Positions 40,904 to 49,039 are shown, counted from the stretch's first letter. The stretch is DNA of 51,065 nt from Dehalococcoidales bacterium (GCA_016926695.1 JAFGOB010000090.1:1-51065); one strand, 5' to 3'. The notes: generated by a model not told the origin, from the sequence alone. Numbers and translations are program-made.

Positions 40904-41184
40904 CTCTATCTCCCGGCTATCATAGTATCGTTCTTGTCTGAGGGACTTGGATATTCCCCGTTGACAGCTATGGATTTATCATAGTATGCAATTAATTGTA
41001 ATGTCAAGAAAAAATAGTGTACAATAATTGAAAACAATTAATCATAAAGAATTTACCGATGCGGTTTTAAACAGAAAAACAGGTTGCCATTCAAAGCATA
41101 GTAATTGTAATTAAGTAATAACCATTGGGTATTTACTTGAGAACTTTTTCGAAAAAGGTTATGATACTTGAAAGTAGGGGAAAA
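40904..41184. other. AT-rich divergent control region of usp 1 and the response regulator
   Basis: The region contains repeated AATTGTAA/CAATTA half-sites (for example near 40990, 41025-41040 and 41100-41110). AGTAATTGTA near 41102 is also found in the inverted repeat upstream of the ActP promoter at 42045-42054. The response-regulator promoter is at 41137-41165. Confidence 0.45.
41137..41165 (+). promoter_or_regulatory. Promoter of the first NarL-type response regulator
   Basis: TTGAGA (41137-41142) and TATGAT (41160-41165) are 17 bases apart. Transcription would start near 41172, which excludes the upstream in-frame ATG at 41125 and supports the ATG at 41185. Confidence 0.6.
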
Positions 41185-41844
41185 ATGGAAAAAATCAAGA
41201 TCATTATTGCGGACGATCATGCAGTAGTGCGTAAGGGTACCCGTCAAATATTGGAGCAGGAAGCTGATCTGGAAGTGGTGGGAGAAGCTGCCAACGGGGA
41301 AGAAGCTCTGGAGCTGGTTGATAAATTTTCTCCGCATATAGCTATAATCGATATTTCGATGCCTGTACTTGATGGGATTATTGTCACACGTAGAATCAAA
41401 GAGACCAATCCGGAGACGGCTGTCCTTATCCTGTCGATCTATGATAATGATGAGTTCGTGTTTGCCTTGCTGGAGGCCGGAGCAGCCGGTTATCTTTTGA
41501 AAGACTCCACAGGACAGGATATTATCAATGCGGTTAAAGCCATAAACCGGGGTGAGTCTGTTTTACATCCTGTTATCACCCGAAAGGTAATTAACCGCCT
41601 CTTGCCCGTACCGGGTGAAAAAAAGGATAGTGTCAAGATCCTGGGCGAACGTGAGCTTGAGGTGCTAATGCTTGCCAGTAAAGCCCTCAGCAATCGCGAA
41701 ATAGCAGACAGATTAAATCTCAGTCTACATACCGTAGAAGCCCATATGAGGCATATTTTCGGTAAGCTGCAGGTAGGTTCGCGTACAGAAGCCATTCTCT
41801 ATGCCATCAAACAGGGCTGGATCACTATCGAAAAAAATCAGTAA
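41185..41844 (+). CDS. NarL/LuxR-type response regulator, copy 1
   Basis: A 219-residue two-component regulator. The receiver domain (about residues 1-120) has acidic pocket D10-D11, phosphorylation site D56 in IIDISMP, Thr/Ser near LILSIYD and the conserved Lys in GYLLKDS. The LuxR-type helix-turn-helix (about 150-215) reads LGERELEVLMLASKALSNRE and LSLHTVEAHMRHIFGKL. AGGGG lies five bases before the ATG. It has no kinase beside it. The only kinase in the window is at 44650-46275, paired with its paralogue at 46411, which shares most of the receiver sequence. The ActP operon lies downstream and is a likely target. Confidence 0.92.
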   Translation: MEKIKIIIADDHAVVRKGTRQILEQEADLEVVGEAANGEEALELVDKFSPHIAIIDISMPVLDGIIVTRRIKETNPETAVLILSIYDNDEFVFALLEAGAAGYLLKDSTGQDIINAVKAINRGESVLHPVITRKVINRLLPVPGEKKDSVKILGERELEVLMLASKALSNREIADRLNLSLHTVEAHMRHIFGKLQVGSRTEAILYAIKQGWITIEKNQ

Positions 41845-41849
41845 CATAC

Positions 41850-41880
41850 CGCCGGCAGGAGCCGAACAGCCTTGCCGGCG
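41850..41880 (+). terminator. Hairpin after the first response regulator
   Basis: CGCCGGC (41850-41856) pairs with GCCGGCG (41874-41880), extended by A-T and G-C pairs inside. It begins six bases after the stop. There is no U-run, so termination strength is uncertain. Confidence 0.45.
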
Positions 41881-42042
41881 CAAACAGAATTATTACTTGA
41901 TGCCTCTTTTCCCCTATGTCTGCTGGCTTTTCCCTCCGGGGTTCCGTAAAACTGTACGAATTGTGCTCTCTTAAACTTGTATCCCCTTTTCTGAATGTGT
42001 TTTTGTTGTGTTGTATTCCTGTTTTATTTTTGATATCATATG

Positions 42043-42066
42043 TAAGTAATTGTATTCAATTACTTA
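42043..42066 (+). promoter_or_regulatory. Inverted repeat directly upstream of the ActP promoter
   Basis: TAAGTAATTG (42043-42052) and CAATTACTTA (42057-42066) flank TATT. It ends three bases before the -35 hexamer, the usual place for an activator such as a NarL-type response regulator. It shares the ten bases AGTAATTGTA with the region upstream of the adjacent regulator. Confidence 0.55.
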
Positions 42067-42069
42067 TAT

Positions 42070-42098
42070 TTGACAGGATAAGTGCAATGTCGTATTAT
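42070..42098 (+). promoter_or_regulatory. Promoter of the DUF485-actP operon
   Basis: TTGACA (42070-42075) and TATTAT (42093-42098) are 17 bases apart. Transcription near 42105 would give a leader of about 245 bases, long enough for post-transcriptional control. The leader includes a small frame at 42257-42304. Confidence 0.65.
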
Positions 42099-42256
42099 AG
42101 ACGGAGATTTATATTAATTGAAATTAATTATTAATTATTATTAATGAGGAGTCCTGCCGGTTTACCCTTTAAGTCCATCTATTTATATTATTGTCCCTGC
42201 ATAATACTTAAAGCGAAGAGAATACAAAATATATAAGTCATCAGGAGGTGTATAGA

Positions 42257-42304
42257 GTGTCGAAATACAGAAGATCAGTTAACAGCGACCCAAAATTGAC
42301 TTGA
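42257..42304 (+). CDS. Possible 15-residue leader peptide
   Basis: GTG followed by 14 codons (SKYRRSVNSDPKLT) and TGA. AGGAGGTG lies six bases before the GTG, an unusually strong ribosome site for so short a frame. It lies within the long leader of the actP operon, 46 bases ahead of the DUF485 gene, which has its own AAGGAGG. It may be a true leader peptide or a relic. Confidence 0.35.
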   Translation: MSKYRRSVNSDPKLT

Positions 42305-42350
42305 CCGGCCGACCAACAGGGAAAAACACGTTAAGGAGGTATGAAAAAAT

Positions 42351-42647
42351 ATGGCTCACGGTCCGGCAACAGAATGGAAAAAGGAGAAGTCGGAGAACTT
42401 CAAGACCCGTTTGGGTCTGATCATGTTCGCTATATACACCCCGATTTACCTGGCTTTCGTCTTCATCTGCGTTTTCAGTCCCCAGGCGATGGCTGTGAAT
42501 GTTGGATATCTTAATGTGGCGATAGTATATGGTTTCGCGTTGATAGTTCTCGCCATCATCCAGGCGCTGATCTACAACCGGATATGTACCAGGCGTGAAA
42601 TGCTGGATGGCGATATTGAACATTCAAAAACGGGGGTGGATAAATGA
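42351..42647 (+). CDS. DUF485 small membrane protein (YjcH-like)
   Basis: The 98-residue protein has two helices (FKTRLGLIMFAIYTPIYLAF and VNVGYLNVAIVYGFALIVLA), as in YjcH proteins co-encoded with ActP-type acetate symporters. Its role is probably accessory to the symporter. AAGGAGG lies about ten bases before the ATG. The stop overlaps the actP start by four bases (ATGA). Confidence 0.88.
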   Translation: MAHGPATEWKKEKSENFKTRLGLIMFAIYTPIYLAFVFICVFSPQAMAVNVGYLNVAIVYGFALIVLAIIQALIYNRICTRREMLDGDIEHSKTGVDK

Positions 42648-44572
42648 TATATAAAGCGGAACCCCTGGCAATTGCCATATTCATTGTATTTGTCTGTGTT
42701 GTATTGTTCCTTTCATGGTTTTTTGCCCGCAGGGCTAAGTCCGCCAGCGGTTATTATGCGGCCGGCGGAAAAATTCACTGGGGGGTCAACGGCATAGCCT
42801 TTGCCGGTGATTATCTCTCGGCAGCCTCCTTTCTGGGCATAGCCGGAATGATCGCCGTAGCCGGTTTTGATGGCTTCCTCTATTCGATCGGTTATCTGGC
42901 GGGATGGATGGTGGCCCTGTTTGTGGTAGCGGAACCCCTTAAAAGGCTGGGAAAGTACACCTTTGCTGATGCCATCAACGCCAAATTCAAATCACGGGGG
43001 GTAGTGCTTGCTGCCGCCATCAGCACCCTGATAGTATCTCTGTTTTACCTTATTCCACAGATGGTTGGCGCTGGTTCGCTGGTTACACCCCTTCTTGGTT
43101 TGCCTTTCGAAGCCGGTGTGGCCATTGTGGGCTTCATCGTAATTATTATCGTGGCAACCGCCGGTATGACCTCTACTACCTGGGTACAGTTCATCAAGGG
43201 CGGTCTCCTGGTTATCTTCTCACTGGTGCTGGTCATCATGCTCCTTGTCCGCGGTTTTTCCACGAACCCTGACACTGGCGGCAAGTTATATCATGATTTC
43301 GTGACTTTGAATGTAACCAGTATCAGCGATGATACTGTAACACTCGAAAATCCCGCTTATAAAGTAATAACAAAATATAACTCCGGTAGCGGTACATTCG
43401 TGAAATTGTCCCTGGATAATACCGAGACCTACTGGAAATTGAACGAGAAAAATAAAACGCTGGAAGAGACATTATCTATTGTAGAGGTGGCCGATGGCGT
43501 CGCTCTGTATAACGGCAAACCCAAGGAAGAAGGTAAATTCTACCTGGTAGGCCATTTAAGTGATATAGATGGTCAAACCGATGTCGATACCGGCGGAGTA
43601 GACCCGTTCACCTTTATTGAAAAGATCAAGGAGGGCACGGTAGTACGCTGGGGCAAAGTGGTAATTCCTGATGGCGCCGATAGTATCAACCTTTATTATC
43701 AGGTGCCCACTGAAGGTGACAGCGTGCTTATTCCGGGCCTTAAGTTCAAAATCGATCCCGCCAAGGGCGCTACTCCATTGGACAGGCTCAACTTCATCTC
43801 CCTGATGATAGCCCTGTTCCTGGGTACCGCAGCCCTGCCTCATATCCTGATACGTTATTACACCGTACCTACTCCGGCCTTCGCCAGGAAGTCTACCATT
43901 GTGGCTGTTGCCGCCATCGGCGGGTTCTATATCCTGACACTTTACCTTGGCCTGGGCGCCATGACGGGAGGGTGGCTTGATATTACCAACAACAATATGT
44001 CGGCTCCGCTGCTGGCCCGCTCTTTCGGACTGGGCATATTCGCCATTATCTGCGCGGTGGCCTTTTCCACCATCCTGGGGACTGTCAGCGGTCTGATCGT
44101 AGCGGCTTCAGGCGCCGTGGCTAATGATTTCATGAGCAAGGTCATGAAAATCAAGATGAGCGAAAACGCCATGGTCTTTGCAGGAAGGGCTACAGCTATA
44201 TGCGTAGGCGTGATAGCCATGGCACTGGGCGTCCTGTTCAAACATATGAACGTTTCCTTCCTGGTAGGCTGGGCCTTCGCTATCGCCGCTTCAGCCAACC
44301 TGCCGGCTATTTTCGCTGTCATCTTCTGGAAAAAGGCCACCGGCAAGGGAGTGGCAGCCTCGATTATCGCCGGACTGGTATCCAGTATTATCCTGATTTT
44401 CCTGTCACAGGATACCTTTACCTCGGTCTACAATCTGCCCAATGTTACCGCTCCCAACCCTATCGCTCAGCCGGCTATAATCTCGGTACCGGTCAGTTTT
44501 ATCACCCTGGTGGTTGTGTCCCTGATGACTCAAAAGAAAAACGGGAATGTCAATAATAACAACGGAACATAG
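42644..44572 (+). CDS. actP: ActP-like sodium:solute symporter with a large extra loop
   Basis: A sodium/solute symporter of the acetate type. The ends of the family core are clear: SGYYAAGGKIHWGVNGIAFA, GDYLSAASFLGIAGM, TTWVQFIKGG and, later, GTAALPHILIRYYTVP and ASGAVANDF. At 642 residues it is about 90 longer than E. coli ActP. The extra length is mainly in one stretch, about residues 205-378, between the helix ending LLVRGF and the FISLMIALFLGTAALP helix. That stretch is hydrophilic and rich in Thr, Asp and Gly with beta-like patterns, so it probably forms an extracytoplasmic domain. It forms an operon with the DUF485 gene. Confidence 0.9.
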   Translation: MIYKAEPLAIAIFIVFVCVVLFLSWFFARRAKSASGYYAAGGKIHWGVNGIAFAGDYLSAASFLGIAGMIAVAGFDGFLYSIGYLAGWMVALFVVAEPLKRLGKYTFADAINAKFKSRGVVLAAAISTLIVSLFYLIPQMVGAGSLVTPLLGLPFEAGVAIVGFIVIIIVATAGMTSTTWVQFIKGGLLVIFSLVLVIMLLVRGFSTNPDTGGKLYHDFVTLNVTSISDDTVTLENPAYKVITKYNSGSGTFVKLSLDNTETYWKLNEKNKTLEETLSIVEVADGVALYNGKPKEEGKFYLVGHLSDIDGQTDVDTGGVDPFTFIEKIKEGTVVRWGKVVIPDGADSINLYYQVPTEGDSVLIPGLKFKIDPAKGATPLDRLNFISLMIALFLGTAALPHILIRYYTVPTPAFARKSTIVAVAAIGGFYILTLYLGLGAMTGGWLDITNNNMSAPLLARSFGLGIFAIICAVAFSTILGTVSGLIVAASGAVANDFMSKVMKIKMSENAMVFAGRATAICVGVIAMALGVLFKHMNVSFLVGWAFAIAASANLPAIFAVIFWKKATGKGVAASIIAGLVSSIILIFLSQDTFTSVYNLPNVTAPNPIAQPAIISVPVSFITLVVVSLMTQKKNGNVNNNNGT

Positions 44573-44612
44573 AAGCTTACCTTAACCAGGATAGGCATTC
44601 ATCGGGAATCCA

Positions 44613-44639
44613 ATGCGCCCCGGCTCAGCCGGGGCGCAT
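44613..44639. terminator. Strong hairpin between convergent actP and kinase genes
   Basis: ATGCGCCCCGGC (44613-44624) pairs with GCCGGGGCGCAT (44628-44639) around a three-base loop. It sits 40 bases past the actP stop and 10 before the kinase stop codon region. U-runs are absent, but a 12-bp GC-rich stem should separate the two transcripts. Confidence 0.55.
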
Positions 44640-44649
44640 CCATATACAG

Positions 44650-46275
44650 CTATTGAAGCGGTATTTCCACCGTTATCGTGGTCCCCTCACCAGGCTTGCT
44701 TTCAATACTGAAAGTCCCTCTCAGCAAATTGGCGCGTTCCTGCATGCCGATCATGCCAAGTTTACCCAGGGCGGAAAGGTCTCCTATTCGCGTGGGTATT
44801 TCGAATCCCTGCCCGTTGTCCCGGATGGTAATCTTTACCCTGTTTTCGGCGAATTCTATCCTGACCAGGGTTTCACCGGCCCGGGCATGTTTCCTTATAT
44901 TGGTTAATGCCTCCTGAGTAATCCTGAACAGGGTCATCTCTATCTCAGCAGGAAGCATGCGTTGCCTGCCCTCGATTTGGGTTTCAACCGCTATACCGTA
45001 GTTTTTTGTTAGATCGGAAGCCAGCCACTTTAAGGCCGGAATCAATCCCAGATTGTCCAGGATGGAGGGACGCAGTTCCTGGCTGTAATGACGTACTCCC
45101 TCCAGTATCTTGCGGACCTCTTCCCGGATTTCATCGGCGCTGAGACTGGAACGGCCCGAGGAAAGGTCGTCCAGGTGTCTCAGTACCACCACCAGCGCCT
45201 GGGCTGTTTCATCATGTAGCTCACGGGCGATCCTTTTCCTTTCGGCTTCCTGGGCCTGGCTGACCTGTTTGACGTAGGAGCGCAGGTTATCCTGAATCTT
45301 CCTTTCTTTCTCAATATTTTCCGCCGCTGAAAGTTTGATCTCCTCGGTATATTTTTTTATATCCGTAGCCATCTTGTTGAATGATTTAGCCAGTTGACCC
45401 AGTTCATCCTCGCTGTAAACCTCAATTTTATGGTCAAGCTCTCCGCTGCCCAGGGCTTCCGCTCCGCGTTTGAGGGCGGTGATGGGACTGGTCAATATCC
45501 ATGAAAGAAAGAGTGAAAGGCCGATAACCACGAATACAAGGATAATGAAGGTGATAATAAATGTATTTTGCATCTGCTTGACGCTATTGGTGATATATTC
45601 ACTGCTGACCTGTATGGCTGCCATGATCCCCTTTTTGGTCTCTTCGGCTGGTAGCGAGAACTCCTCGATGTAAGTTGTAGCCCAAAGAGTGAGTTCAGAC
45701 CCCTTTTTATTATTGACCGGTACTATGCTGGCGAATTTGTTGGTAATGGAGCCATCTACTTCCAGCCAGTCGTAGTATCCGTCAGTAGACCTCCCGTTAG
45801 TGGAGGATTTCATCAATTCCCAGAAGGTGGGTAAAGATTCCTTTAAGGAGGACAGCTCCTTTTCCTGTTCCCTGTATTTGTGAATTATTATTGTAGACGA
45901 TTGCGGATCAATCAGCGTGGTATACCCGCTGATACCCACAGGCTGTACAACGATGGCGCGCAATATTGGGTCATTCCGCATCTCCTCGATAGTTAATGGA
46001 GGCTTCGAACTGAAGTACATTGAGACCTGCAAGGCCACGTCATTGGCTTTCTGGTTGATCATTGATTCTCCCAGACTGTTGAGATGCGCGGTGCTGTCTG
46101 TTATAGCGCTCTCTCCCAGGTAGGAACTCGTCTGGATTGCGTAGTCCCCCAGGTCTCTGATCGTGACAAGTGCGAAATACCCCATTATCCCCATTGATAT
46201 TATGGATAATAACAGGAAGGTAACTACGATTTTAAGAGCGATACTCCACCTGGACCATCGAATGAAATTTCTCAT
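44650..46275 (-). CDS. Sensor histidine kinase (HisKA_3 family) with extracytoplasmic sensor domain
   Basis: The 541-residue protein has a first helix at about residues 13-32, an extracytoplasmic Cache-like sensor of about 200 residues, a second helix at about 235-258, a HAMP linker (LTSPITALKRGAEALGSGEL), a coiled coil and the HisKA_3 dimer domain with the phospho-accepting H354 in RKRIARELHDETAQ. The HATPase domain (about 440-541) has TLFRITQEALTNIRKHA (N box) and NGQGFE (G1). It phosphorylates NarL-type regulators. The regulator gene at 46411 is just upstream on the same strand. Sensing of acetate or a related carboxylate is plausible from the flanking transporters, but it is inferred. Confidence 0.93.
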   Translation of the reverse strand: MRNFIRWSRWSIALKIVVTFLLLSIISMGIMGYFALVTIRDLGDYAIQTSSYLGESAITDSTAHLNSLGESMINQKANDVALQVSMYFSSKPPLTIEEMRNDPILRAIVVQPVGISGYTTLIDPQSSTIIIHKYREQEKELSSLKESLPTFWELMKSSTNGRSTDGYYDWLEVDGSITNKFASIVPVNNKKGSELTLWATTYIEEFSLPAEETKKGIMAAIQVSSEYITNSVKQMQNTFIITFIILVFVVIGLSLFLSWILTSPITALKRGAEALGSGELDHKIEVYSEDELGQLAKSFNKMATDIKKYTEEIKLSAAENIEKERKIQDNLRSYVKQVSQAQEAERKRIARELHDETAQALVVVLRHLDDLSSGRSSLSADEIREEVRKILEGVRHYSQELRPSILDNLGLIPALKWLASDLTKNYGIAVETQIEGRQRMLPAEIEMTLFRITQEALTNIRKHARAGETLVRIEFAENRVKITIRDNGQGFEIPTRIGDLSALGKLGMIGMQERANLLRGTFSIESKPGEGTTITVEIPLQ

Positions 46276-46410
46276 GGTTAAAACCTCTCCGGTATACGCG
46301 AGTCGGTGTAAATGATTGAATTACGAAATATTAATACGGGGGTATCTTCGGTAGCGGTTTTCAGACCGGTAGTTTCAATCGCTATTACAGCTTTCATGAT
46401 GTTGTTGATT

Positions 46411-47076
46411 TCAGGCCAGGTCTTCAAACGAGAGCCAGCCCTTTTTTACACTCTGGAATATAGCTTCGGTGCGGGACCCGACTCCCAGTTTATGAAAAAT
46501 GCTGTTGATATGTCCCTGGACCGTGCGTATGCTTATACAAAGGTCATCGGCAATATCCTTGTTGGTCTTCCCCTGGGCCGCCAGCTTCAGGATCTCTTTT
46601 TCCCTTTCGCTGAGCTCAATATCCGATTTTGATTCTTTGCTTTTACCAGATCCTACAATCGCTCGCTGGATTACTTTCCTGGCGATTGAAGGGTGAAGGA
46701 CGGATTCTCCAGCGTGTACCGACCTTACCGCTTCGACAATTTCATGCCCGTGAATATCCTTGAGAAGGTACCCTGCTGCTCCCGCTTCGAGCAAGGCAAA
46801 AACATATTCGTCGTTATCATAGGCCGTCAGTATCAATATAGCTACCCCGGGGAAAAGGGGTTTGATCTGCCTTGTTACTTCAATACCGTTAAGTTTCGGC
46901 ATGGAAATGTCCAGAATAGCCACGTCCGGCTTCAAGCGTTCTAATAGCTTCAGCGCTTCTTCTCCGTCTCCAGCTTCACCCACTACCTCCATATCGTCCT
47001 CCCTTTCGAGCAGGGTACGCGTTCCTTCGCGAACTACCGCGTGATCGTCGGCAATCACTATCCTGATCTTTTCCAT
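46411..47076 (-). CDS. NarL/LuxR-type response regulator, copy 2
   Basis: The 221-residue regulator has receiver residues D10-D11, D56 in AILDISMP and the Lys of GYLLKDIHG, then a LuxR-type helix-turn-helix (LSEREKEILKLAAQGKTNKD, CISIRTVQGHINSIFHKLGV). It is a close paralogue of the regulator at 41185; the first dozen residues of the two differ at only two positions. The kinase gene follows after 135 bases on the same strand, making this the likely cognate pair. GGGGGGCGTTT lies upstream of the start. Confidence 0.93.
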   Translation of the reverse strand: MEKIRIVIADDHAVVREGTRTLLEREDDMEVVGEAGDGEEALKLLERLKPDVAILDISMPKLNGIEVTRQIKPLFPGVAILILTAYDNDEYVFALLEAGAAGYLLKDIHGHEIVEAVRSVHAGESVLHPSIARKVIQRAIVGSGKSKESKSDIELSEREKEILKLAAQGKTNKDIADDLCISIRTVQGHINSIFHKLGVGSRTEAIFQSVKKGWLSFEDLA

Positions 47077-47134
47077 AAACGCCCCCCAGCGAAAAGAATA
47101 TATTAGCCGCTAAATGCCTTCAACCGGTTTTCTC

Positions 47135-47166
47135 CCGGACGGCAGGTATTAATACCTGCCGTCCGG
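47135..47166. repeat. Perfect 32-bp palindrome, copy A
   Basis: Outer arms CCGGACGG and CCGTCCGG enclose the 16-bp core CAGGTATTAATACCTG; the whole is self-complementary without a spacer. It lies between the divergent response regulator gene and the second usp gene. The same core is found at 47900-47915 with other arms. As RNA it would form a hairpin with a TTAA loop, without a U-run. Confidence 0.7.
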
Positions 47167-47173
47167 CGGTAAT

Positions 47174-47350
47174 TTGATCCGCTTTCCTCCGATTAAAACA
47201 GGTCTGGCAGAAAAATACAATCAGGTTTTTCGACGGATGCAGGAAATCCAGTCTCTTGATATCTTTAATATTGTAAGGGATAGACCGGTTAAGGAACCGG
47301 AGAAGAAATTGCGAAAAAAGAAAATGATCGCTGAAAAGGAGATAAGATAA
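47174..47350 (+). CDS. Possible small basic protein coupled to the second Usp
   Basis: A frame of 58 codons from TTG 47174 (or 37 from ATG 47237) ends in TAA whose last base is the A of the usp ATG (TAATG). Its sequence is charged: EIQSLDIFNIVRDRPVKEPE, then KKLRKKKMIAEKEIR. The stop-start overlap hints at translational coupling, but the frame has only GGCGG as a ribosome site and matches no family I know. It may equally be a chance open frame in the usp leader. Confidence 0.3.
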   Translation: MIRFPPIKTGLAEKYNQVFRRMQEIQSLDIFNIVRDRPVKEPEKKLRKKKMIAEKEIR

Positions 47351-47874
47351 TGGAAGAGAGAATACTGGTACCGCTGGATGGAACTGAAATAGGAGAAGCC
47401 GTCCTGCCTAAACTTGAAGACCTGGTTTTGAATACCACTCCTAAAATGGAAGCCGAGATTACCCTGCTTCAAGTCATATCAAAAATTAACTTTAATGTGC
47501 TGACCGAGGATGAGGCGGCCCAGTTGCCGATCAGCCAGAGCGATAAAGATCGAATGATCAGGGAAACGAATGAGTACCTGGGTAGTATTGCCGACAGGCT
47601 GCGCGCCAAAAATATTAAGGTTAAGACCATGGTGACATTCGGTCACGCGGCTGAGGAAATAGTAAGAGTTGCCAGGGAAAACAGGTCCCATCTAATTGCT
47701 ATGGCGACTCACGGCAGATCGGGATTCGTTCGCTGGGCGATCGGCAGTGTGACGGATAAGGTTATCCGCCTGGAAGGGAAAATCCCCGTACTGGCTGTAC
47801 ATGCTTCAGACAAACAGGAAGAAAAGACAACATTACCCATGGAATCTTTGCAGAGCCTGATGAAGCATAGCTAA
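47350..47874 (+). CDS. Universal stress protein (UspA family), copy 2
   Basis: The 174-residue protein begins RILVPLDGTEIGEAVLPKLE and has the ATP-binding signature GRSGFVRWAIGSVTDKVIR, with the same layout as the Usp at 40427. It has a C-terminal extension of about 15 residues. GGAG lies eight bases before the ATG. Two perfect palindromes with a shared core lie upstream (47135) and downstream (47893) of it. The SatP gene follows 212 bases later on the same strand. Confidence 0.92.
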   Translation: MEERILVPLDGTEIGEAVLPKLEDLVLNTTPKMEAEITLLQVISKINFNVLTEDEAAQLPISQSDKDRMIRETNEYLGSIADRLRAKNIKVKTMVTFGHAAEEIVRVARENRSHLIAMATHGRSGFVRWAIGSVTDKVIRLEGKIPVLAVHASDKQEEKTTLPMESLQSLMKHS

Positions 47875-47892
47875 CCGGTAAAGCGACTATTA

Positions 47893-47922
47893 ATTAAGAC
47901 AGGTATTAATACCTGTCTTAAT
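47893..47922. repeat. Perfect 30-bp palindrome, copy B
   Basis: ATTAAGACAGGTATT and AATACCTGTCTTAAT meet without a spacer. The central 16 bases CAGGTATTAATACCTG equal those of the palindrome at 47135-47166, while the outer arms differ yet still pair perfectly. It starts 18 bases after the usp stop and could act as a hairpin terminator or protein site. Confidence 0.7.
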
Positions 47923-48086
47923 AACCGGCAGTACTTGTTTGCAATTATAGTAAAACAGGTTTATGTACGGATGCTGATCTGTAGCATAATTGGTATCATA
48001 TAGAATGGATTAACGTGGGCTAATTGATCCGGACGTTATTTAAGGGTAAATTTATAAAATTCTGATATATTTTTTGGAGGTAATTA

Positions 48087-48749
48087 ATGGCATCTCGCGT
48101 CATCAAGAGAGGGGTCTTTGAGGAGTACGAAGACCAGGAAAGTGAACTTAAACTTTTTTCTGAAATCCAGAGAACGGTAGCTTCCTCGGAAAAAGCTCTG
48201 GCTAATCCCGCGGCTGTAGGTCTGGGTGCTTTTGGTGCAACAACCATGTTATTACAGTTTCATAACCTGGGATTCGTAGGTGTTGGTGCTGTGATGTGGA
48301 TGGCCTTTTTCTTCGGAGGTCTGGCGCAGTTTATCGCCGGTTTCCTGGAATACCGCAACGGTAACAACTTCGGCTTTGCCGCGTTTACAACCTATGGTTC
48401 GTTCTGGATTGCGCTGGGCGGTATCTGGCTTAATTCGCAGTTGAAATTTGCTGCGATTTCCGGAACTGACGTTGGCTGGTTCCTGGTTGTCTTTACACTT
48501 TTAACGGGTATTTACCTGATAGGTGCAGTGCGCCAGAATAGTGCGTTATCCTGGGTCTTCCTGACACTTTTTGTAGGTTTCGTTTTACTGGATATCGGTC
48601 ATCTCGTTCCCGGGGCTCAGGTCTTCAATAAGATCGCGGCGGTTGAGCTGATAGTATGCGCCCTCTGCGCCTGGTATCTCATGGCACATGTAATTTTCAC
48701 TCCCCTGAAAATGAATGTTCCCGCAGGCAGGGCCTGGGTTAGACAATAA
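48087..48749 (+). CDS. satP: SatP/YaaH-type acetate/succinate transporter (GPR1/FUN34 family)
   Basis: The 220-residue protein has six helices and the family signature near the start of TM1 (ANPAAVGLGAFGATTMLLQF), with further conserved parts FFGGLAQFIAGFLEYRNGNN and FGFAAFTTYGSFWI. It takes up or releases acetate and succinate with protons. Its N-terminal 40 residues are charged and cytoplasmic. TTTTTGGAGGTAATT precedes the ATG. It is unrelated in fold to ActP, giving this locus two acetate carriers. A strong terminator follows. Confidence 0.92.
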   Translation: MASRVIKRGVFEEYEDQESELKLFSEIQRTVASSEKALANPAAVGLGAFGATTMLLQFHNLGFVGVGAVMWMAFFFGGLAQFIAGFLEYRNGNNFGFAAFTTYGSFWIALGGIWLNSQLKFAAISGTDVGWFLVVFTLLTGIYLIGAVRQNSALSWVFLTLFVGFVLLDIGHLVPGAQVFNKIAAVELIVCALCAWYLMAHVIFTPLKMNVPAGRAWVRQ

Positions 48750-48772
48750 AAAGCGCGACATTATAGTTTATC

Positions 48773-48806
48773 AAATAACCCCCATCATTGATGGGGGTTA
48801 TTTTTT
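48773..48806 (+). terminator. Rho-independent terminator after satP
   Basis: AAATAACCCCCATC (48773-48786) pairs with GATGGGGGTTATTT (48790-48803) around ATT, followed by further T residues to 48806. It lies 24 bases after the stop. Confidence 0.9.
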
Positions 48807-49010
48807 CAGTGTGCCCTTGAGTTACTCCGTGGATGATATTAAAGACCCTGAAAAAAGAAATGGAATGAACTTGGCAGATCGGGTTTCAGAGCTTCACGGC
48901 TTCGGCCGGATACGCCTGGTCTTGAATAACGGTAATGCCTATTCTTAAATGTTCTGGATGTCCCCTGGTGAAAAAATCGCTGAACATACACAAAACCGCC
49001 TTTTTCGTCC

Positions 49011-49039
49011 TTGACACCCATAACGAGGTCATATATAAT
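49011..49039 (+). promoter_or_regulatory. 23S rRNA promoter P1, exact consensus
   Basis: TTGACA (49011-49016) and TATAAT (49034-49039) match the sigma-70 consensus exactly with a 17-base spacer. The strength fits a stable-RNA promoter. Transcription would start near 49046, giving a leader of about 290 bases. Confidence 0.8.

Noticed and set aside
41125..41184. N-terminal extension of the first response regulator
   Set aside because: It overlaps the promoter; the paralogue at 46411 begins at the equivalent of the ATG at 41185.
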